A stretch of DNA of 64,000 nucleotides, from contig CM066924.1 in assembly GCA_033964015.1 (NCBI GenBank), positions 23,432,280 to 23,496,279 of the forward strand. Reading direction: 5' to 3'. Shown piece after piece: positions 1 through 12,613 of this stretch. Below the pieces are notes generated by a model, which saw only the letters and a program-made list of their open reading frames with translations, did not search any database and was not told where the DNA came from. The stretch is from Scolanthus callimorphus. Taxonomy: Eukaryota; Cnidaria; Anthozoa; Actiniaria; Edwardsiidae. The position numbers were made by a program, and so were the translations under genes. Numbering within the stretch: position 1 is the first letter of the stretch; each line of letters opens with the position of its first letter.

Positions 1-3000
1 GAAGAAAGAAGCAGAAAAGAAAAAGAAGAAAAAACTTAGCGCACTATCCAAAAATGTCTTGAAAGTATTTACGCTTTTATCGAACGCAGTTAATTTCTTT
101 TATTTGAGGCAAATGAAGTTTTAATTAATTGCGATACTTTCTCTTTTTGTCTCAAGGCGTTGTTCAATTGCGATCCCTTCTTTTATAACGTAGACAGTAA
201 AAATTTCGTTTTCATTATCAGACAGTTTTATATTGCCCTGAAACTTGTTTTAAATTTCCGCACCCAATAATACGACTTTTATATCTAGAGTATTTGAACC
301 TATTTTTCGTGCAATTCTAAACAAAATTATTAGTTTTTATTTTCTGCTATGTAGGTATTTAGTTTTGCAAGTATTAGCGCATTGAAGAACTCGAGATCAC
401 ACTGCTTTGTTTGCCATCAACAAAATCACCATTCAGATTTTTATTTCTTATTTTCTATAAAGAAAGCGAAACTTGCACTATGTGTTGACCACAAAATAAT
501 AGTTATTTTCAATAAAAAGTTCTGAAAAGAATTTCTAGCTTTGGTTGTAAAGTGTTATTACCAAACACCAAGTAAAGGAAAAGGATAAAGGAAAGATACC
601 CATGATATTTATATTTTGGAATCGCTTTAATATCATACACATTCTTCGTCCCTATCAGCACCCTGTGTTTTGTGGTTCTGTATAATTGTGTTCTGTTGTA
701 GCGCTTCATTCATTCCATAGAAGCTCTTTGATGACATCCTACACCTCTGAATACAAACTTTCCGCAGTTGACAACCTGGGCTTTGTTTTGCTAGCTGCGT
801 GGATATTAATAAAAACGAAATGTGGTTTGTTTGAGCTTGCCACTCTTGATCTAGTCTGACTTGAAAGATAAATAGTGCTCTTGTTGGCGTTACTCTGCAT
901 TTGTTTTCTTATGAAAATTACTTTTCAACATTTTCCGTTTTGTTATAAACAAATTTCGCTGGCATGTTGTCAGTTTGCCTAAATGTAAATGGAAACAAAA
1001 GCAGCTCAGTGACTCGTACTTGTTCTGTAGGATTATTTAGGTTCATTCGACTCCCAGGATGAGCGGGATCTCGTTGATTGCGCGACTTTTATGTTGTATG
1101 TGTTTTACATTTTTTTTTCAGCGCGTTCCTTTAGGATCGAGCTAGACATGATGTCATGGCAAAAGACAACAAACCGGCACTGCAAATTACCACTGTAATC
1201 AAACGCAAAATGTCGCATTTTAGTAAGTGTGATTTCTTTTGTACTTTGTGAATAGGCTGTTTGTATTGCAAGAGATGAAGGCATGGTGTTGGAAACGAAC
1301 ATAAAATGTACGACCGAGAGATATAGTAATTTCACACTTAAACATACAGCCTTCAACTCGACAAAAGAAATCTTCAAAAGACCTCGTGTTCCCCTAAGAC
1401 CTGTTTTCACTTGGCAGGAGTGTCAAAGTTTAGTTAAGTTGTTTGAAATCTAGTTAGAGCCGGCACGACAGTTTTGGCGAACAAAGCAGCGTCTCTTCTC
1501 TGCTAAACCTAAATCTCACTTGATGCATTGGCGAAACACGGCAGGCAGTGGACAGGTTGGCCCCAGTCGCTCAGTAAAGTACTTTTAAATGAGTTTTCCG
1601 TTGGCAGTGGTTCTTGAAATTTCAAGTTGGCCCCCATTGAAACATAAAGGAAAAACACACAATTCATAAGTTTTTAAGAGAAAGTCGATTTGGATATTTG
1701 GCAGGAATCAACATAAGCCCTCTGTCTTTATTGTTGACGTTTGCAAGCTTTTTACCTTTTTAAAAAAGTTCTAATGCTTCTTTGCTTTCCCAGCTGCTAA
1801 TTTGGCCAGCTATGTTTGTTTAGATATTCTTGGCCTTTAGGGGCAGCAAAAATGGATGATCTACAGCTACAAAGGACCCCAAACTCGTATTCCGTAAGCC
1901 CTTTGACGATCCTTGCAGACCAGTACCAAAATGACCCAAAATACGGGCTTGAAAAAAAAATAAAGCATCCTTTAAACGTTGCCTCCCGCTGCTTAATCCA
2001 AAGTAAACTATATTGTTTCCGTGATCAAAGTCTCAGAATTCTAAAACAGCCCTCCCCCTCCTATGGCCCGGCTGCTTGAGTGGCACATGTCAGTCGAGAA
2101 TATAGTTAAACCAGATACTTATCTTTTTGTATTTTAATTTTGAATGCAAGACAAAAGTACGAATTCCCGTTCTAGAATTGAAACGCCTTAGTGAAGGAGT
2201 CCACAGCACAAGAGTGCACAGAGGTTTTCATTGAAGGTAGGCGCAGTTTGTAGGAGTTTAATGGGCTTTAGCAGTTTGTTGTCGGTAAATATTATCCATA
2301 CTTGAAGTTTTCAAAGTATTGAGCTTTTTGGTGCTGTTTTGCGGAACTCACGCCAAGCACGTGCCCCTTAGGTTAATATCACGGGGGACGAGTGTTGAGA
2401 GTTTTGATGAGAGCTTGGCATATCCAATCATTCCCTCTCCCGCGACCTGTTTGCTACCCATCTTCTCACAAATGTAATTTACACATCAACGGCGCTGAAG
2501 CTTTGCTTTCACTTTAAAACGCTATTAGTACTGTAAACTTTAACTAAACAAGCTGACGAGGGAGGAAAAATGGTTAAGTCAACTGAAAATGGTCAAGCTA
2601 TTAGGCGTGTTTGTGGATGAATTTAGGAGAGGGGACATGCATTAGTGATGGATGTATACCCTTTGTTAGTTCTGATAAAGTAAATTTACCATTAGCCCTC
2701 GCCTCACATAGGTGTAAGTCGTATATTACATGTAATGATAGGTCTTTTCTAATCTCTGGTATACATCCAATGTGGTTTTGATTGCAGAAATGATCTTGTA
2801 TAGGAAATTGTATTGAATTAAATTTCAGGCACCAGGATTTTGAACTGTTGTTGAAAGATAGATCCGTTTTTTTTTGTAATGAAAGTTGTCTTATTGGACC
2901 ACATAAGCACTCTAACTACACCGTTCAACTTATTCCATGTAGAAAATGAATAAGTAACGAATGCAATAAAAGCTTTTACACTAATCTTCTTCAGTTCCCT

Positions 3001-6000
3001 ATAAGCCTTTCAACAGTATAAGGATTTAGTTTTCTAATTTTCATGTTATAAATAGAAAAATAAGGAACTTTCTGTAAGCTTGTTTCCAATAGTGATATCA
3101 ACCCAAAAAGCGTTTGTTTCAAGTTTCAAGCCATGATTAACCATGAGAAAGAAAGAATATTGTGACTTTGCTTCCAACCGCCAACGTAAATTTGCGTTCT
3201 GCCCGATTTTCAAAGATTTTGGTTACCTAGGAAGCATGTAAAATTGTTGCTTTCTCGACATTTTTGTATTAAAATGTCATTTAACCCCTAAAACCTGCCA
3301 TAGGTTTCTAGTTTATGGATCTATAACGTAACGTAGGACCTGGAACAAAGCATCAACACAAGCAAGTGTACGAGGTTTGGTGAAACTTTCATTTCATTTT
3401 GTTTTGTTTTGTTTTCAACGTATTTTCGAAATATTGCTTACGGATTAGGGTTAGGCGTATCCGAATTAGACTCAAATCTACCATGGTGCTGCAGCTCTAA
3501 TATGCAATTTTTGGTAAAACATAGTGTATAATTAATAATTGATCTTGTGAGACGAATAACCAGCTCCTTATTCTGCTTATCCTTTCTGTTTTTTCTTTAT
3601 TTGCTATTTTTGGGAAAGGTTTTTTTTCATTGCATCAGTAAATAAGAACAACAATTGTTTTCCACACAAATGTTTGTGAGGTGTTCGATTTAGGTTTTTC
3701 CTCTGTGAAAATGTACTCCTCTACCTTACCCTTAGGTTAGTCATAAAAAGTCGAGTTAAGAATATGATAGAAGTAAGACAATTCTAAGGATGCAAAACCA
3801 CTGGCAAGACAGTCGTGTGTGGTGCCTGAATAGAAATTATCCATCTAAGCCCGACATTATTTTCGAGCATATATTAGTTGTTGCTTGGTCCTTCATCCTC
3901 TAGACTGACATGGGATACTCTTGTTAAAATGTAAATTTTAATTTTGCGGTTAACTACAAAATAGCCGAGAGCGCGGTTTTTGGGTGTCTACTTTTAGCTG
4001 TAGGGTAGATGATTTAAAATATATAAGACATAAACAGGCGTTGGTCACGAAGATGATCTCGAAATAATCCTATGTGATTATTTTCCTTTTTCTTTTTTAA
4101 AGTTTTTCTTGGCTGTTAGTTGCATTGGGCTTGTTTTTAGTGTTACCACTTGTGCATCTTCATCGCTTCACTTTGAAAGAACGTAATCCTGTTTTGTTTG
4201 TTTTGTGTTACTGAGCTCACGCGGCACATTTTTGTATATTTATATATTTATTTCAACCCGCATTTGTTGGTAGCAAAGTGAAGAGTTTTACAAAGCATAG
4301 TGTAAGTCGTCGTTAAAACCAAGTTCCTGAATTTAGCTGTCTGTCAGGGATAAACATATACTCCACCATATCACTCCGACCAAAACCGCGTAGCAATTAC
4401 ACATGGAGGTTGGTTTAGCTGCAGTAGTGCTACCTTTGGAATTACTTTTCAATTTTAATACGAAGGGCCTCGTCCCTACCAACTTTGAAACGTCAGTGTG
4501 AAAAACATGATTTCTTGAACCAGACCTTTGCACTACAAACCAACGTGCAGTATTTTTATGTATATTCATCTCATGTACCTAGTAAATGATGCATATACCG
4601 TTCTGAAATAAAGTCAATGTATGTATCTCTGTGTTTTCTTTCCTTTCCCTATCCTACGCGTATCTCCTCTCCTGCCCGCCTTGTTGCATATGTTCAGTTG
4701 CAGCGTTATAAGCATACTAATTAGACGCGGGCCCTTTTTCTGGGGTTTGATCGGCTATAGCATTAATGTATACTAGAATTTGTGTCTTCTCTCACTGCGC
4801 TGTTAGAGGTTCCCCTCCAAAACGCGCGATTTTCAGTTCCCTCGGATTCGTTATGAGCAAACAATGCAAGACGTCTAAACTCCAATTTGTTCTAAATCAC
4901 TGTTAGGGACATTTTCATAATAGGTCAGTAATATATATACCAATCGAAGCTTCAAACTTGATGGCAATACCTCACTTCGTTTGAAAAGTCTTTTACTAAT
5001 TTATTTGAATGACCCTTGCAAGTTGCGCGGAGCCTTTCCTCGTCTGGAGAAATGGGCTCGTAGCAATGCAAACAAATATCCTCGTTATCCTTTGTAGAAT
5101 TAAAGATGAAAATACTCGGAGGCAGAATGGTGTTTTCGCTCTTGGTTTTTGTGAAAAATAATACGGAAGGAGACTGATTTTGGAAAGCTTAAAATTTACC
5201 TCAACGCAAACATCAAAAGCACTTCCTATAATCTACCGTAGCAGAAGAAAGCGTGTTGTAGTTTCAAGGCGCGGGCAACATTTTTTTTTCAGTTTTGCTA
5301 GTGATTTCGAAAAGCAGTCTGCTAGACTGTTCAACTTTCCGTGAATATGTATAGCAGAAATGAAAACAGCTAATTGTGAGGGGCATAGCTTAGTACTGAA
5401 TTTGTTTATAGGAAAATGGAGGTAAACTGCGATGATCGGCACGCGTTCTGCGTAGAGCAGAGTGCAAACATTTCTGTGAACAAAAAAATAGTGTTCTAAA
5501 TTCTATTTCTTAATCCTCGAGGGAGACTTCGGTGGTTTTTGTTTACGAAATGTTTTTCAGGTCCCTTCTCGCTATTTTAGGGCGGAGAGTTTACGTTGCT
5601 TTATCATGCTTCTAGAACTTATAGTTATCCCTGAAGCAATTTCTTCTGGTCGAATACTAAAGGAGGAGAACTATTCTGTAGGTACAAATGGTGAAACTTA
5701 ATCCGTTTTGCATCAGCAAAGGGTAACAAAGTGCGCGGAAAACCACATTTTTGAAGAATATCGATGTCACCAGTAGGAATTGACCGCACGAGTCATTCCA
5801 TGTTGTCAGCTTTTTGAAAATTCTAAAAAAGGGGAACAGAAAGGAAATTTAACAATACAATTCGTCCGAGTCGTTTGAACAAGACACTGAACTTTTAAAG
5901 CGAAACTATAATGCCTGATTTGACGCGCTCTGATTCATAGTTTGAACTTAATCTAAAAGTCCCCTCACAACGAAGTAAAAGTGTGAATTTTCAAACTGGA

Positions 6001-9000
6001 GTATATATAAACTAATACTGTTATATATTAATTTCTTGGAGCTTGTTTTGGTTTCTAATCTGAAAGGATACTAGATATCTGTGGAGCTAAATTTGCCGGT
6101 ATCATGTATCTGTAGTTTATCGAGTCTGGTACACTTTTTATTATCCAGGTCTATTACAATGAAAACGAAAACAACTATGAATATGTCCAATCGACGCTCA
6201 ATTGAGTTTTCACTGCTAAGCTATTCCGTCCGTTCGTGAATGCGAAAAACGAAAAAAGCGCGAGCGCGCGCGAGAGAGATCAGTCTTTAGGGATCAAAGT
6301 CGGCGTACATAGCCATGCGATAAAGAACCGGCATCGAGTTCGTCTTCGTGGGAGGCAGAATTATACTAGTTGCTCAGTCACTGCAGACGCGGGAACCAAT
6401 TCCGCATCTGATAAAAGTCGAGCCATTTTGGGTCCTACTGTCGTCAAACTCGGCTCTTAAACTGTTGACGGGTCTGAGAGCCCTGTGAACTCAAAGTCCG
6501 GGCGAATCCTTGGATCGCTTCAACCGATAAATGGACGGTTATTCACTTAATATTTCCGTTTTCCGAGTAACCGATGAAAAAAGCTTCAGTCTTTTATTTG
6601 ACTTGATCTATTGTTTGAAAAAGCAGCAGATACAAAAAGGCGTTTACAAGACTGGAACTTGAAGTCTAGGAGGCTAAAGAAGATTCTTCTGAAATGCGCG
6701 CGGATGAAGTATAAACTGTTAAAACCTAGCTCCATGGTAGTACTCTTTCCTGTAAATATAATCTATTCGGAGGGAGTAACATACATAGGTAAAGCCGTGA
6801 AATTACTCCGCATCTTATATTTACGAGCCCAGACGAAACTATTGAAAACCTCCTAATATGTTACAGGAATGAATTCTTCATTTAAAAGTGAATTTGCGCC
6901 GGCAGGATAATGTCTACGTTTCCTTTTTAGTAGTTTTTTTCTATATTGTTAACATTTCATTGAGTGTATTGCGTTTTGAGGAATTTCAGTGTTTTCTTGT
7001 ACATTTTCGTTGATCACGTTATCCTAAATCTCACGAGCGCATGTTTGCTAATGTAACCCTCATCAATTTCCTTGTTTTTATTTTCATTTCCATACCCAGA
7101 TCAAAATCCTGAATAAAACCTAACAGGTTCACAAACATCTTCATTCCAAACGAAAACTATATCCACGTATTACCCCTGAACTGTGGAACGCCGTGAGTGA
7201 CACACATTGAGCAAAGTTTCTTTGAATCCAGAATCCCTAGCATACCTACCCACAGTAGCTTCAATCACATGGGCAAATCCACCTGGAGCAAATGGCTTTG
7301 CTAATAAGCTGTCACTCCGTGCAGAGGTCTTGTTCTTTGCATATCAACCTTCCGTCTCACCATAGAAGCGCACCAGCCTTTCTTTTCCATCACAAGCCAA
7401 CCCGAGCCAGCTGTAGAGCTATTTCAGCCTCGCGTCTCCTTTCAATCTAAAGGTATCCATTTTGTACTCCGCGTACTTGCGTGTCCTTTTGGTCACATCT
7501 GCGCAAACTACTCATTACCATCGCTGGCTTGTATTGTGCGCCGAGTCCGCCCCTTTGTTGGTGTCTGTTTCCCGTGTTGCCCTCCTACATAGTAGAAGGG
7601 ATCGGATAACACTTCCCAAAACCACTCTTTCGTTCTGAAAGCAAAACACTGTCTCATCCCGTCGAATTGAACGCTGAATCGTCATTTTTCCTGTTTTTCG
7701 CAGGATCTTCTTCGAATCTACCAAGTGTAGACCAGCTTGAAGACGTGTCTTGAGGTAAGTGAGATTTCAGACGAATGCGCGTCGTTTTTCTCGCGCGCTG
7801 TACGTTTTATACTCCTGTCTTCCAATCGAAATGAATTCAGCTTCAGATCAAAGCTCACCTATTGCGGTGAGACGTGAAGTGTGGAGTCCTCCGTCTTGTC
7901 TGCCTCTTAAATCAACCTCTGCATTTGCATCCACAATAATCGCGTTAAAACCTTTAACTTCTAAGCCCATTCTGCTTCTTGTAATGTTGAAATTTTGAAG
8001 TGGGAAGTTATTTGTCTCTTTATCTCTAAGGTGCAGCTTCAAGCACCCGTTTCAGCGGCCCAATTACGTTTTCGTCTCTCTTAACCTAAAAGCCATGCCC
8101 TTCACAGCTCCCCTATGTGTTTACCACTCAAGGGGCGCTCATGAAACTGGGGCATTTCCCATTTGCGAATCAACTTAACACTTCGCCAGCGAACAATGCG
8201 TTCTTAATCGGGCTCCCACTCACTGTATTCGCTAAAAGCATAGTGCTAATGGGAGAATCTAAATGCATGGAAATAATACCCTGAAAGTGCTTCCCATTTT
8301 AGATGTATACATGTCACATTCTAATTTCACCGAACGACTTCGAACGGTCATCTACGTTCTCACTAATTTGGGGTAACAGATAACTGGCCAGGAGGAGGAT
8401 CTCGGTGTAACAAGAAGATATATTTCACCAGACAATATTTCTAATTATTCACCCCCTTTTCCTTGTTATAAACCTTCTTTGGGATTTATACAATATTATA
8501 CTACTTTAGATTCTTTTTGCCTATATTATAAGGCGGATTGCTTTCGGAGACGATTGTCGAACGAGTCGAGCTACTTCCCTTCCTTTTTTTTATTCTAGCA
8601 GTTCTTGTTCACTCATTGCTCCCTGTCTATAATAAATTCATTAATGTATAATTTTCTTTAGGGGTTGATAAAAATCACACCTCCTTCTTTCTAAACTTGA
8701 CTTTATGTTTTAAAAAGGAATTAGTTTTAGAAAAAGTAAAAATATAAATGGCGCCTTTTTCACAGAAATCATGCCATTCACTGTTTTGATTTTTCCACTT
8801 AATAGAAATATCTGTCCTATTTTTCATTCTCATTTTGGCCCAAGCCTACATTATATTTATGAAAATAATTTCATTTTTCATTTTCATTTTTGTCACCCAA
8901 TCCTATAGAATTTTTATGAAAGATTACCTGTCCTTACATTACGAATCAGTTAAACATTTCATCGGCGTTTCGAAGACTTCAAAGGCCAGAAACAGTGTCC

Positions 9001-10070
9001 TTTGCTTTGCTAAACTTCTCCTCCAAACCGTAACCTACCGTCCCGCAGTTAAAGCCACCCGCCGCACAGGATCACTGATAATTATCACACAACTCATCCC
9101 CTTAAATCCCAGTGATTTCGTATAACGCTATCACAGATCAGCCTACGAGCTGGCTAGAATGTCGGCAAATAAAAATAGCACTTAGTATCAGTATCATAAT
9201 GGGTGTCTAAATAATCTTTGCCTAATGCATCGTTTTTAGGAATCATTTTGCCGAAAAGACGAAGGCTTGTTAGATGTTGTAATTAGCATTAGATGAGATA
9301 CCGCGAAAGGGACCGACCCACTACTTTCCGCCCTTGTCTCGACTGTCCTCTATCGTAACTCAGCGCGCACGTTAATAGCTTGAAAAACAATATTGTTGGT
9401 GAATAGATCCACTATAGCCTCTAATTCTCGGTATATAACTTTTAAATAGTACATGGCTACAACATTAAAGGTACACTAAATGCGAATATAACAAAATGTT
9501 GACTAGAAAGGATTCGGATATCTGATATATCCCACGCATCTCTAGTAATCATGTGAAATTGACGAGTTTGAAGGCAAGGGTGCAACAGGAAGGAAAATAT
9601 AACTGTCGAAGGGGGATATTCCACAGCTTGCCACCTGGAAATATTTGATACCTATTTAGTACAATAATACATAGAACCCAAGGGGATTTGGGATTGTACA
9701 TTTTACTCGCAGCATATGAGAAGGCTGATTGGAAAACTAAAAATTATTCACGTTTCTCTCATTCTGATTGGCTATTTCCTGCATTTTATAAAATGCCTTA
9801 TTGACCCGAAGGACAATATTTTATGTCACTAGACATGCCAAAAAGCAAAACTAAACGACCTGCTGAGTTAAGATGACAAAACGTTAAGTGCTAAAAAGGA
9901 ATTATCATCATCATAACACGGTATGATTTTTTTTTCTAACACTTGATCTATGCAATAAACTAAAGGGGAGAGTCTTATAGTAGATGCAATATTAAACGTT
10001 AATATATCTCCCAGACTCGAAATTAAATAAATGCTTTTAGGTTTTCGATAGATGTCTGCTGTCGAAATAT
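1..10070. other. Gene-poor AT-rich stretch, no gene recognised
   Basis: No ORF here resembles a known protein, and none exceeds what chance gives in AT-rich DNA. Minor points: short GTTTT repeats near 3395-3415, an 11-bp inverted repeat (GGATGTATACC at 2650 and its complement at 2758), a CpG-dense patch at 6230-6310 rich in GCGCGAGCG, and an isolated strong donor-like GAG|GTAAGT at 7755. These do not add up to a gene model. It may contain distal regulatory DNA, which sequence inspection alone cannot show. Confidence 0.6.
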
Positions 10071-10180
10071 TACTAGGGAACTATCACGTGTTTGGGCTTT
10101 ATAATATAGAACTCGCCCTCTGATTGGTCGAAATCGATGCTCTATTTCACCGATAATGTAATGGTTATCCCATCATAAAA

Positions 10181-10335
10181 GCATTAGAGCACAACTTTCT
10201 ATGACGTTTTTCTGCGAAATAGAGCACGCGTGATTTTGGGAGACACGAGAACGTTGTAAAATCACGAGCCGCAGGCGAGTGATTTTAAAATGTTTCGATT
10301 GTCTCTCCTAATAACATCACAAGTGCTCTAATGCT
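10181..10335. repeat. Inverted-repeat (MITE-like) element with a central hairpin
   Basis: The outer arms are GCATTAGAGCAC at 10181 and GTGCTCTAATGC ending near 10334. Inside, 10238-10308 forms a second imperfect hairpin, with GGAGACACGAGAACGTTGTAAAATCAC opposed to the complementary arm ending GTCTCTCC. Size, symmetry and lack of coding capacity fit a non-autonomous DNA element. Family unknown. Confidence 0.6.
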
Positions 10336-10659
10336 AAGATATAGGTATTTTACAGTTAGAGTAAAGGATAGATTACTCCATGAGAACCCCTACTGAATGC
10401 GTCGTGCTGGTTATATATATAATTATATACATGTCTTAATCTGCAGACGGTAAGTTACTGTTTCGCCCTTTGTCGGCTTATCAGTGCAAAACAGAGAAGA
10501 GAAAAAATGAGACTGAACCTCAGCTATGAGAACAATGGCAAATTAAGAAGTTCACTGTATCATGCGAGAGTGCTCAAACTACAAAGAAGTGAGCTATAAT
10601 GCTTAATGCAAAAGTGCAATGACACAATCTTAAACTAAGAGTGCCCGACAAAAAAAAAA

Positions 10660-10661
<2 letters not shown>

Positions 10662-10694
<33 letters not shown>
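10662..10694. repeat. (TA)n microsatellite
   Basis: An uninterrupted TA dinucleotide run of about 16 units directly abuts the left end of the next inverted-repeat element. TA-rich targets are favoured by elements with TA target-site duplications. Confidence 0.9.
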
Positions 10695-10697
<3 letters not shown>

Positions 10698-10869
10698 GAA
10701 ACCCACTCGCATACTATCACGAATCCTGCAATCTGATTGGCTCCGCTACTCACTATCTATCACGTAATAGATAGTGAGTAGCGAAAACGCAAGCGCAAAA
10801 CTTTCTAAAACCCTGAAAGTAAATACGTTTTAGCAACAACTCGAAAGTAGTATGCTAGTGGGTTTCTAC
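10695..10869. mobile_element. 175-bp MITE with GTAGAAACCCACT termini
   Basis: Terminal inverted repeats are GTAGAAACCCACTCGCATACTA at the left and its near-complement TAGTATGCTAGTGGGTTTCTAC at the right. The element is flanked on both sides by TA, consistent with a TA target duplication. A perfect 17-bp inner palindrome with a 6-bp spacer lies at 10744-10783. No coding capacity. TA duplication suggests a Tc1/mariner-like mover, but this is inference. Confidence 0.8.
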
Positions 10870-10872
10870 TAA

Positions 10873-10986
10873 AACAATTAGACTACTCGTTCTCGTTTTC
10901 TATGAGACAAATAGTCAACTCGGCGCTACGCGCCTCGATAACTATCTATTGACTCATAGAAAACTCGAACTCGTAGTCTAATTGTT
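10873..10986. mobile_element. 114-bp inverted-repeat element with AACAATTAGACTAC termini
   Basis: Arms AACAATTAGACTAC at the left and GTAGTCTAATTGTT at the right are perfect complements. Further complementarity (TTTTCTATGAG against CTCATAGAAAA) continues inward. It lies only 3 bases from the preceding MITE, and a shorter relative is at 11642-11735. Confidence 0.7.
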
Positions 10987-11094
10987 AAATATATACAATT
11001 TTCACTATTTAACTGGAATTTCTAGAAAGCTATAAATCAAGGCTTTCTTATGTTTGGATGTTTCACACCCCATATTTTATCTTACTCGCAGGAT

Positions 11095-11350
11095 TAGAGC
11101 GGATTTCACATGACCATCGTGAAAACAATTGCAATTGAGCAATCACTAGCCAATCTGAATAGAGAGAAATCATGACTTGCTCCTAAATGGCTTTTTTCTT
11201 AGCCAATTGCAAGCCGACCCAATTACTAAGTAATTACACAACTGTATTTACTACAGAATTTGATTGGCTGAGAAAAATGAGAAGCCAATGAGAACACAAA
11301 GCAATCGCAATTACACAACAAGTCTTGACAGTCATGTGAAATCCGCTCTA
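11095..11350. mobile_element. 256-bp MITE with perfect 20-bp terminal inverted repeats
   Basis: TAGAGCGGATTTCACATGAC at the left is exactly complementary to the right end. The interior is AT-rich with several CAATTGC-type words and no ORF. Because the terminal TA may itself be the target duplication, the exact boundary is uncertain by two bases. A related half-element is at 43142. Confidence 0.85.
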
Positions 11351-11641
11351 TCGCTAGCTCTTGTTTTGAGAAAGTCGTAGGAATGCTTAATAACCAAGGA
11401 GCTTAGAAAAGATCGCTTTCGGTTACTTTATTCTCGTAAAAACGTTTGTTTAACTAATAATTTCGGAATAACTTGAGTAAAGAAATATTGCTAAAGACGT
11501 TCTAAACCACTCAACTAAAATGAACATGCAAATACGTCACGTGATATCGCCACTGTATGACGTCATAATGCTAAAGTTTTAATCTCGATGTTTGTGTAGC
11601 TGTAGCTGGTTGGAATGGTTGTGAAATTACGTACTCTACTT

Positions 11642-11735
11642 AACAATTAGACTACGAGTGAGTTTTCTGAGTCAATAGATAGATAGTACAAGGACGTCTT
11701 TGACCCATAGAAAACGAGGATGTATGCTATTTGTT
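11642..11735. mobile_element. Short second copy of the AACAATTAG element
   Basis: It begins AACAATTAGACTACGAGTGAG and ends with CATAGAAAACGAGG...TTTGTT, so the same family as 10873-10986 but with a shorter, more degenerate middle and right end. It abuts the truncated GTAGAAACC copy at 11738. Confidence 0.6.
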
Positions 11736-11737
11736 TT

Positions 11738-11879
11738 GTAGAAACCCACTAGCATACTACCTTCTATTTGTTGTTAAACGTGTTTATTTCAATGGGTTTA
11801 GAACGTTTTATGCTAGAATTTTCGCTACTCACTATCTATTACGTGACAGATAGTGAGTAGCGGAGCCAATCAGATTGCA
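11738..11879. mobile_element. Truncated copy of the GTAGAAACCCACT MITE, opposite orientation
   Basis: It starts with GTAGAAACCCACTAGCATACTA and carries the same inner palindrome (CGCTACTCACTATCTAT...ATAGATAGTGAGTAGCG, one mismatch), then GGAGCCAATCAGATTGCA. The other terminal repeat is missing. Relative to the copy at 10695 the element is inverted. The break falls at a TTGCAATTGCAATTGC run. Confidence 0.7.
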
Positions 11880-12050
11880 TTTGCAATTGCAATTGCAATT
11901 GTAAAGATGTATCTTCTACATGACTGATTAATGCCAATGGGCTCCGCTTTTGTAAAGATATATCTTCTTCATGACTTCCATTATCCGCGCGAGTTCCACT
12001 CATACAACACAAGGAGCAGGGACTCCGGTTGGCCAAACAGCTCAGTATCA

Positions 12051-12168
12051 GAGTTCGTTTAGGCTTGGAGTGGCAAACGCATGGAATACCCTCTCTTTAC
12101 ACTTGCGCAACACAAAATCCATTTACAAGTGCAAGCAAGCTCTAAAGCGTTATTTGTGTAATGTTTAA
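12051..12168 (+). pseudogene. 3' coding scrap of a non-LTR retrotransposon reverse transcriptase
   Basis: The reading frame ending at the TAA at 12166 encodes FRLGVANAWNTLSLHLRN followed by a Lys-rich KQALKRYL tail. This matches the widespread C-terminal signature of LINE-type polymerases (aromatic-x-G-x-x-x-W-N-x-L-P-like, then L-R-x-x-x-S, then F/C-K-x-x-L-K). Only the last 40 or so residues remain and no polymerase catalytic motif is present, so it is a dead 5'-truncated fragment. Upstream, TGTAAAGATRTATCTTCT occurs twice (11898 and 11952). Confidence 0.6.
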
Positions 12169-12224
12169 TGTCTCACCTTACTCGTTTTTTGTAGAGCTCT
12201 ATGTTTTCGTGTGAATTTTTTGTA

Positions 12225-12613
12225 ATAGACCTTTTTCCAAAATGGCCGCCGAAAATTCAAATCGATTTTTGTTAAATGAACACCAGCACTAGAACACACA
12301 TCATCACTTTAGTAAAACTAAAAAATTTCGCTGCATTACATCCAATATCTTCCGAGAAAGCGAACGTTGAAAATATGAAAATTTAAAAACGTTTGTATGA
12401 CTGAGGGTATGCGTCATATCCCCAGTCATACAAATCTCTGTAAAAGTTTCAATTTTCAGACCCTACTTTCTCAGCCGACATGGCATTTGGCATCACGAAA
12501 ATTTTAAAGGATTACTAATGTGATGATGCTCTTTCTAGTGCCGGTATTTGATTTTCAGTCAGTTTAATTTTAAGAAGTGAATTTGCGGCGGCCATTTTGG
12601 AAAAACGTCTATT
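12225..12613. mobile_element. About 389-bp foldback element with TTTTTCCAAAATGGCCGCC termini (copy 1)
   Basis: Ends ATAGACCTTTTTCCAAAATGG and CCATTTTGGAAAAACGTCTAT are complementary. The arms pair imperfectly along their length and meet in a central hairpin, TTGTATGACTG...CAGTCATACAA, near 12394-12436. TTGTA is found at both flanks, a possible target duplication. Copy 2 lies in opposite orientation at 44905-45300. Confidence 0.85.

Noticed and set aside
1852..2079. ATG-started frame MDDLQLQRTPNSYS followed by a GTAAGC donor-like sequence
   Set aside because: No following exon could be found and no family match; could be chance.
7755..7760. Strong donor-like GAG|GTAAGT, considered as the end of a non-coding first exon
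   Set aside because: Isolated; such matches occur several times by chance in 64 kb and no partner acceptor can be assigned.
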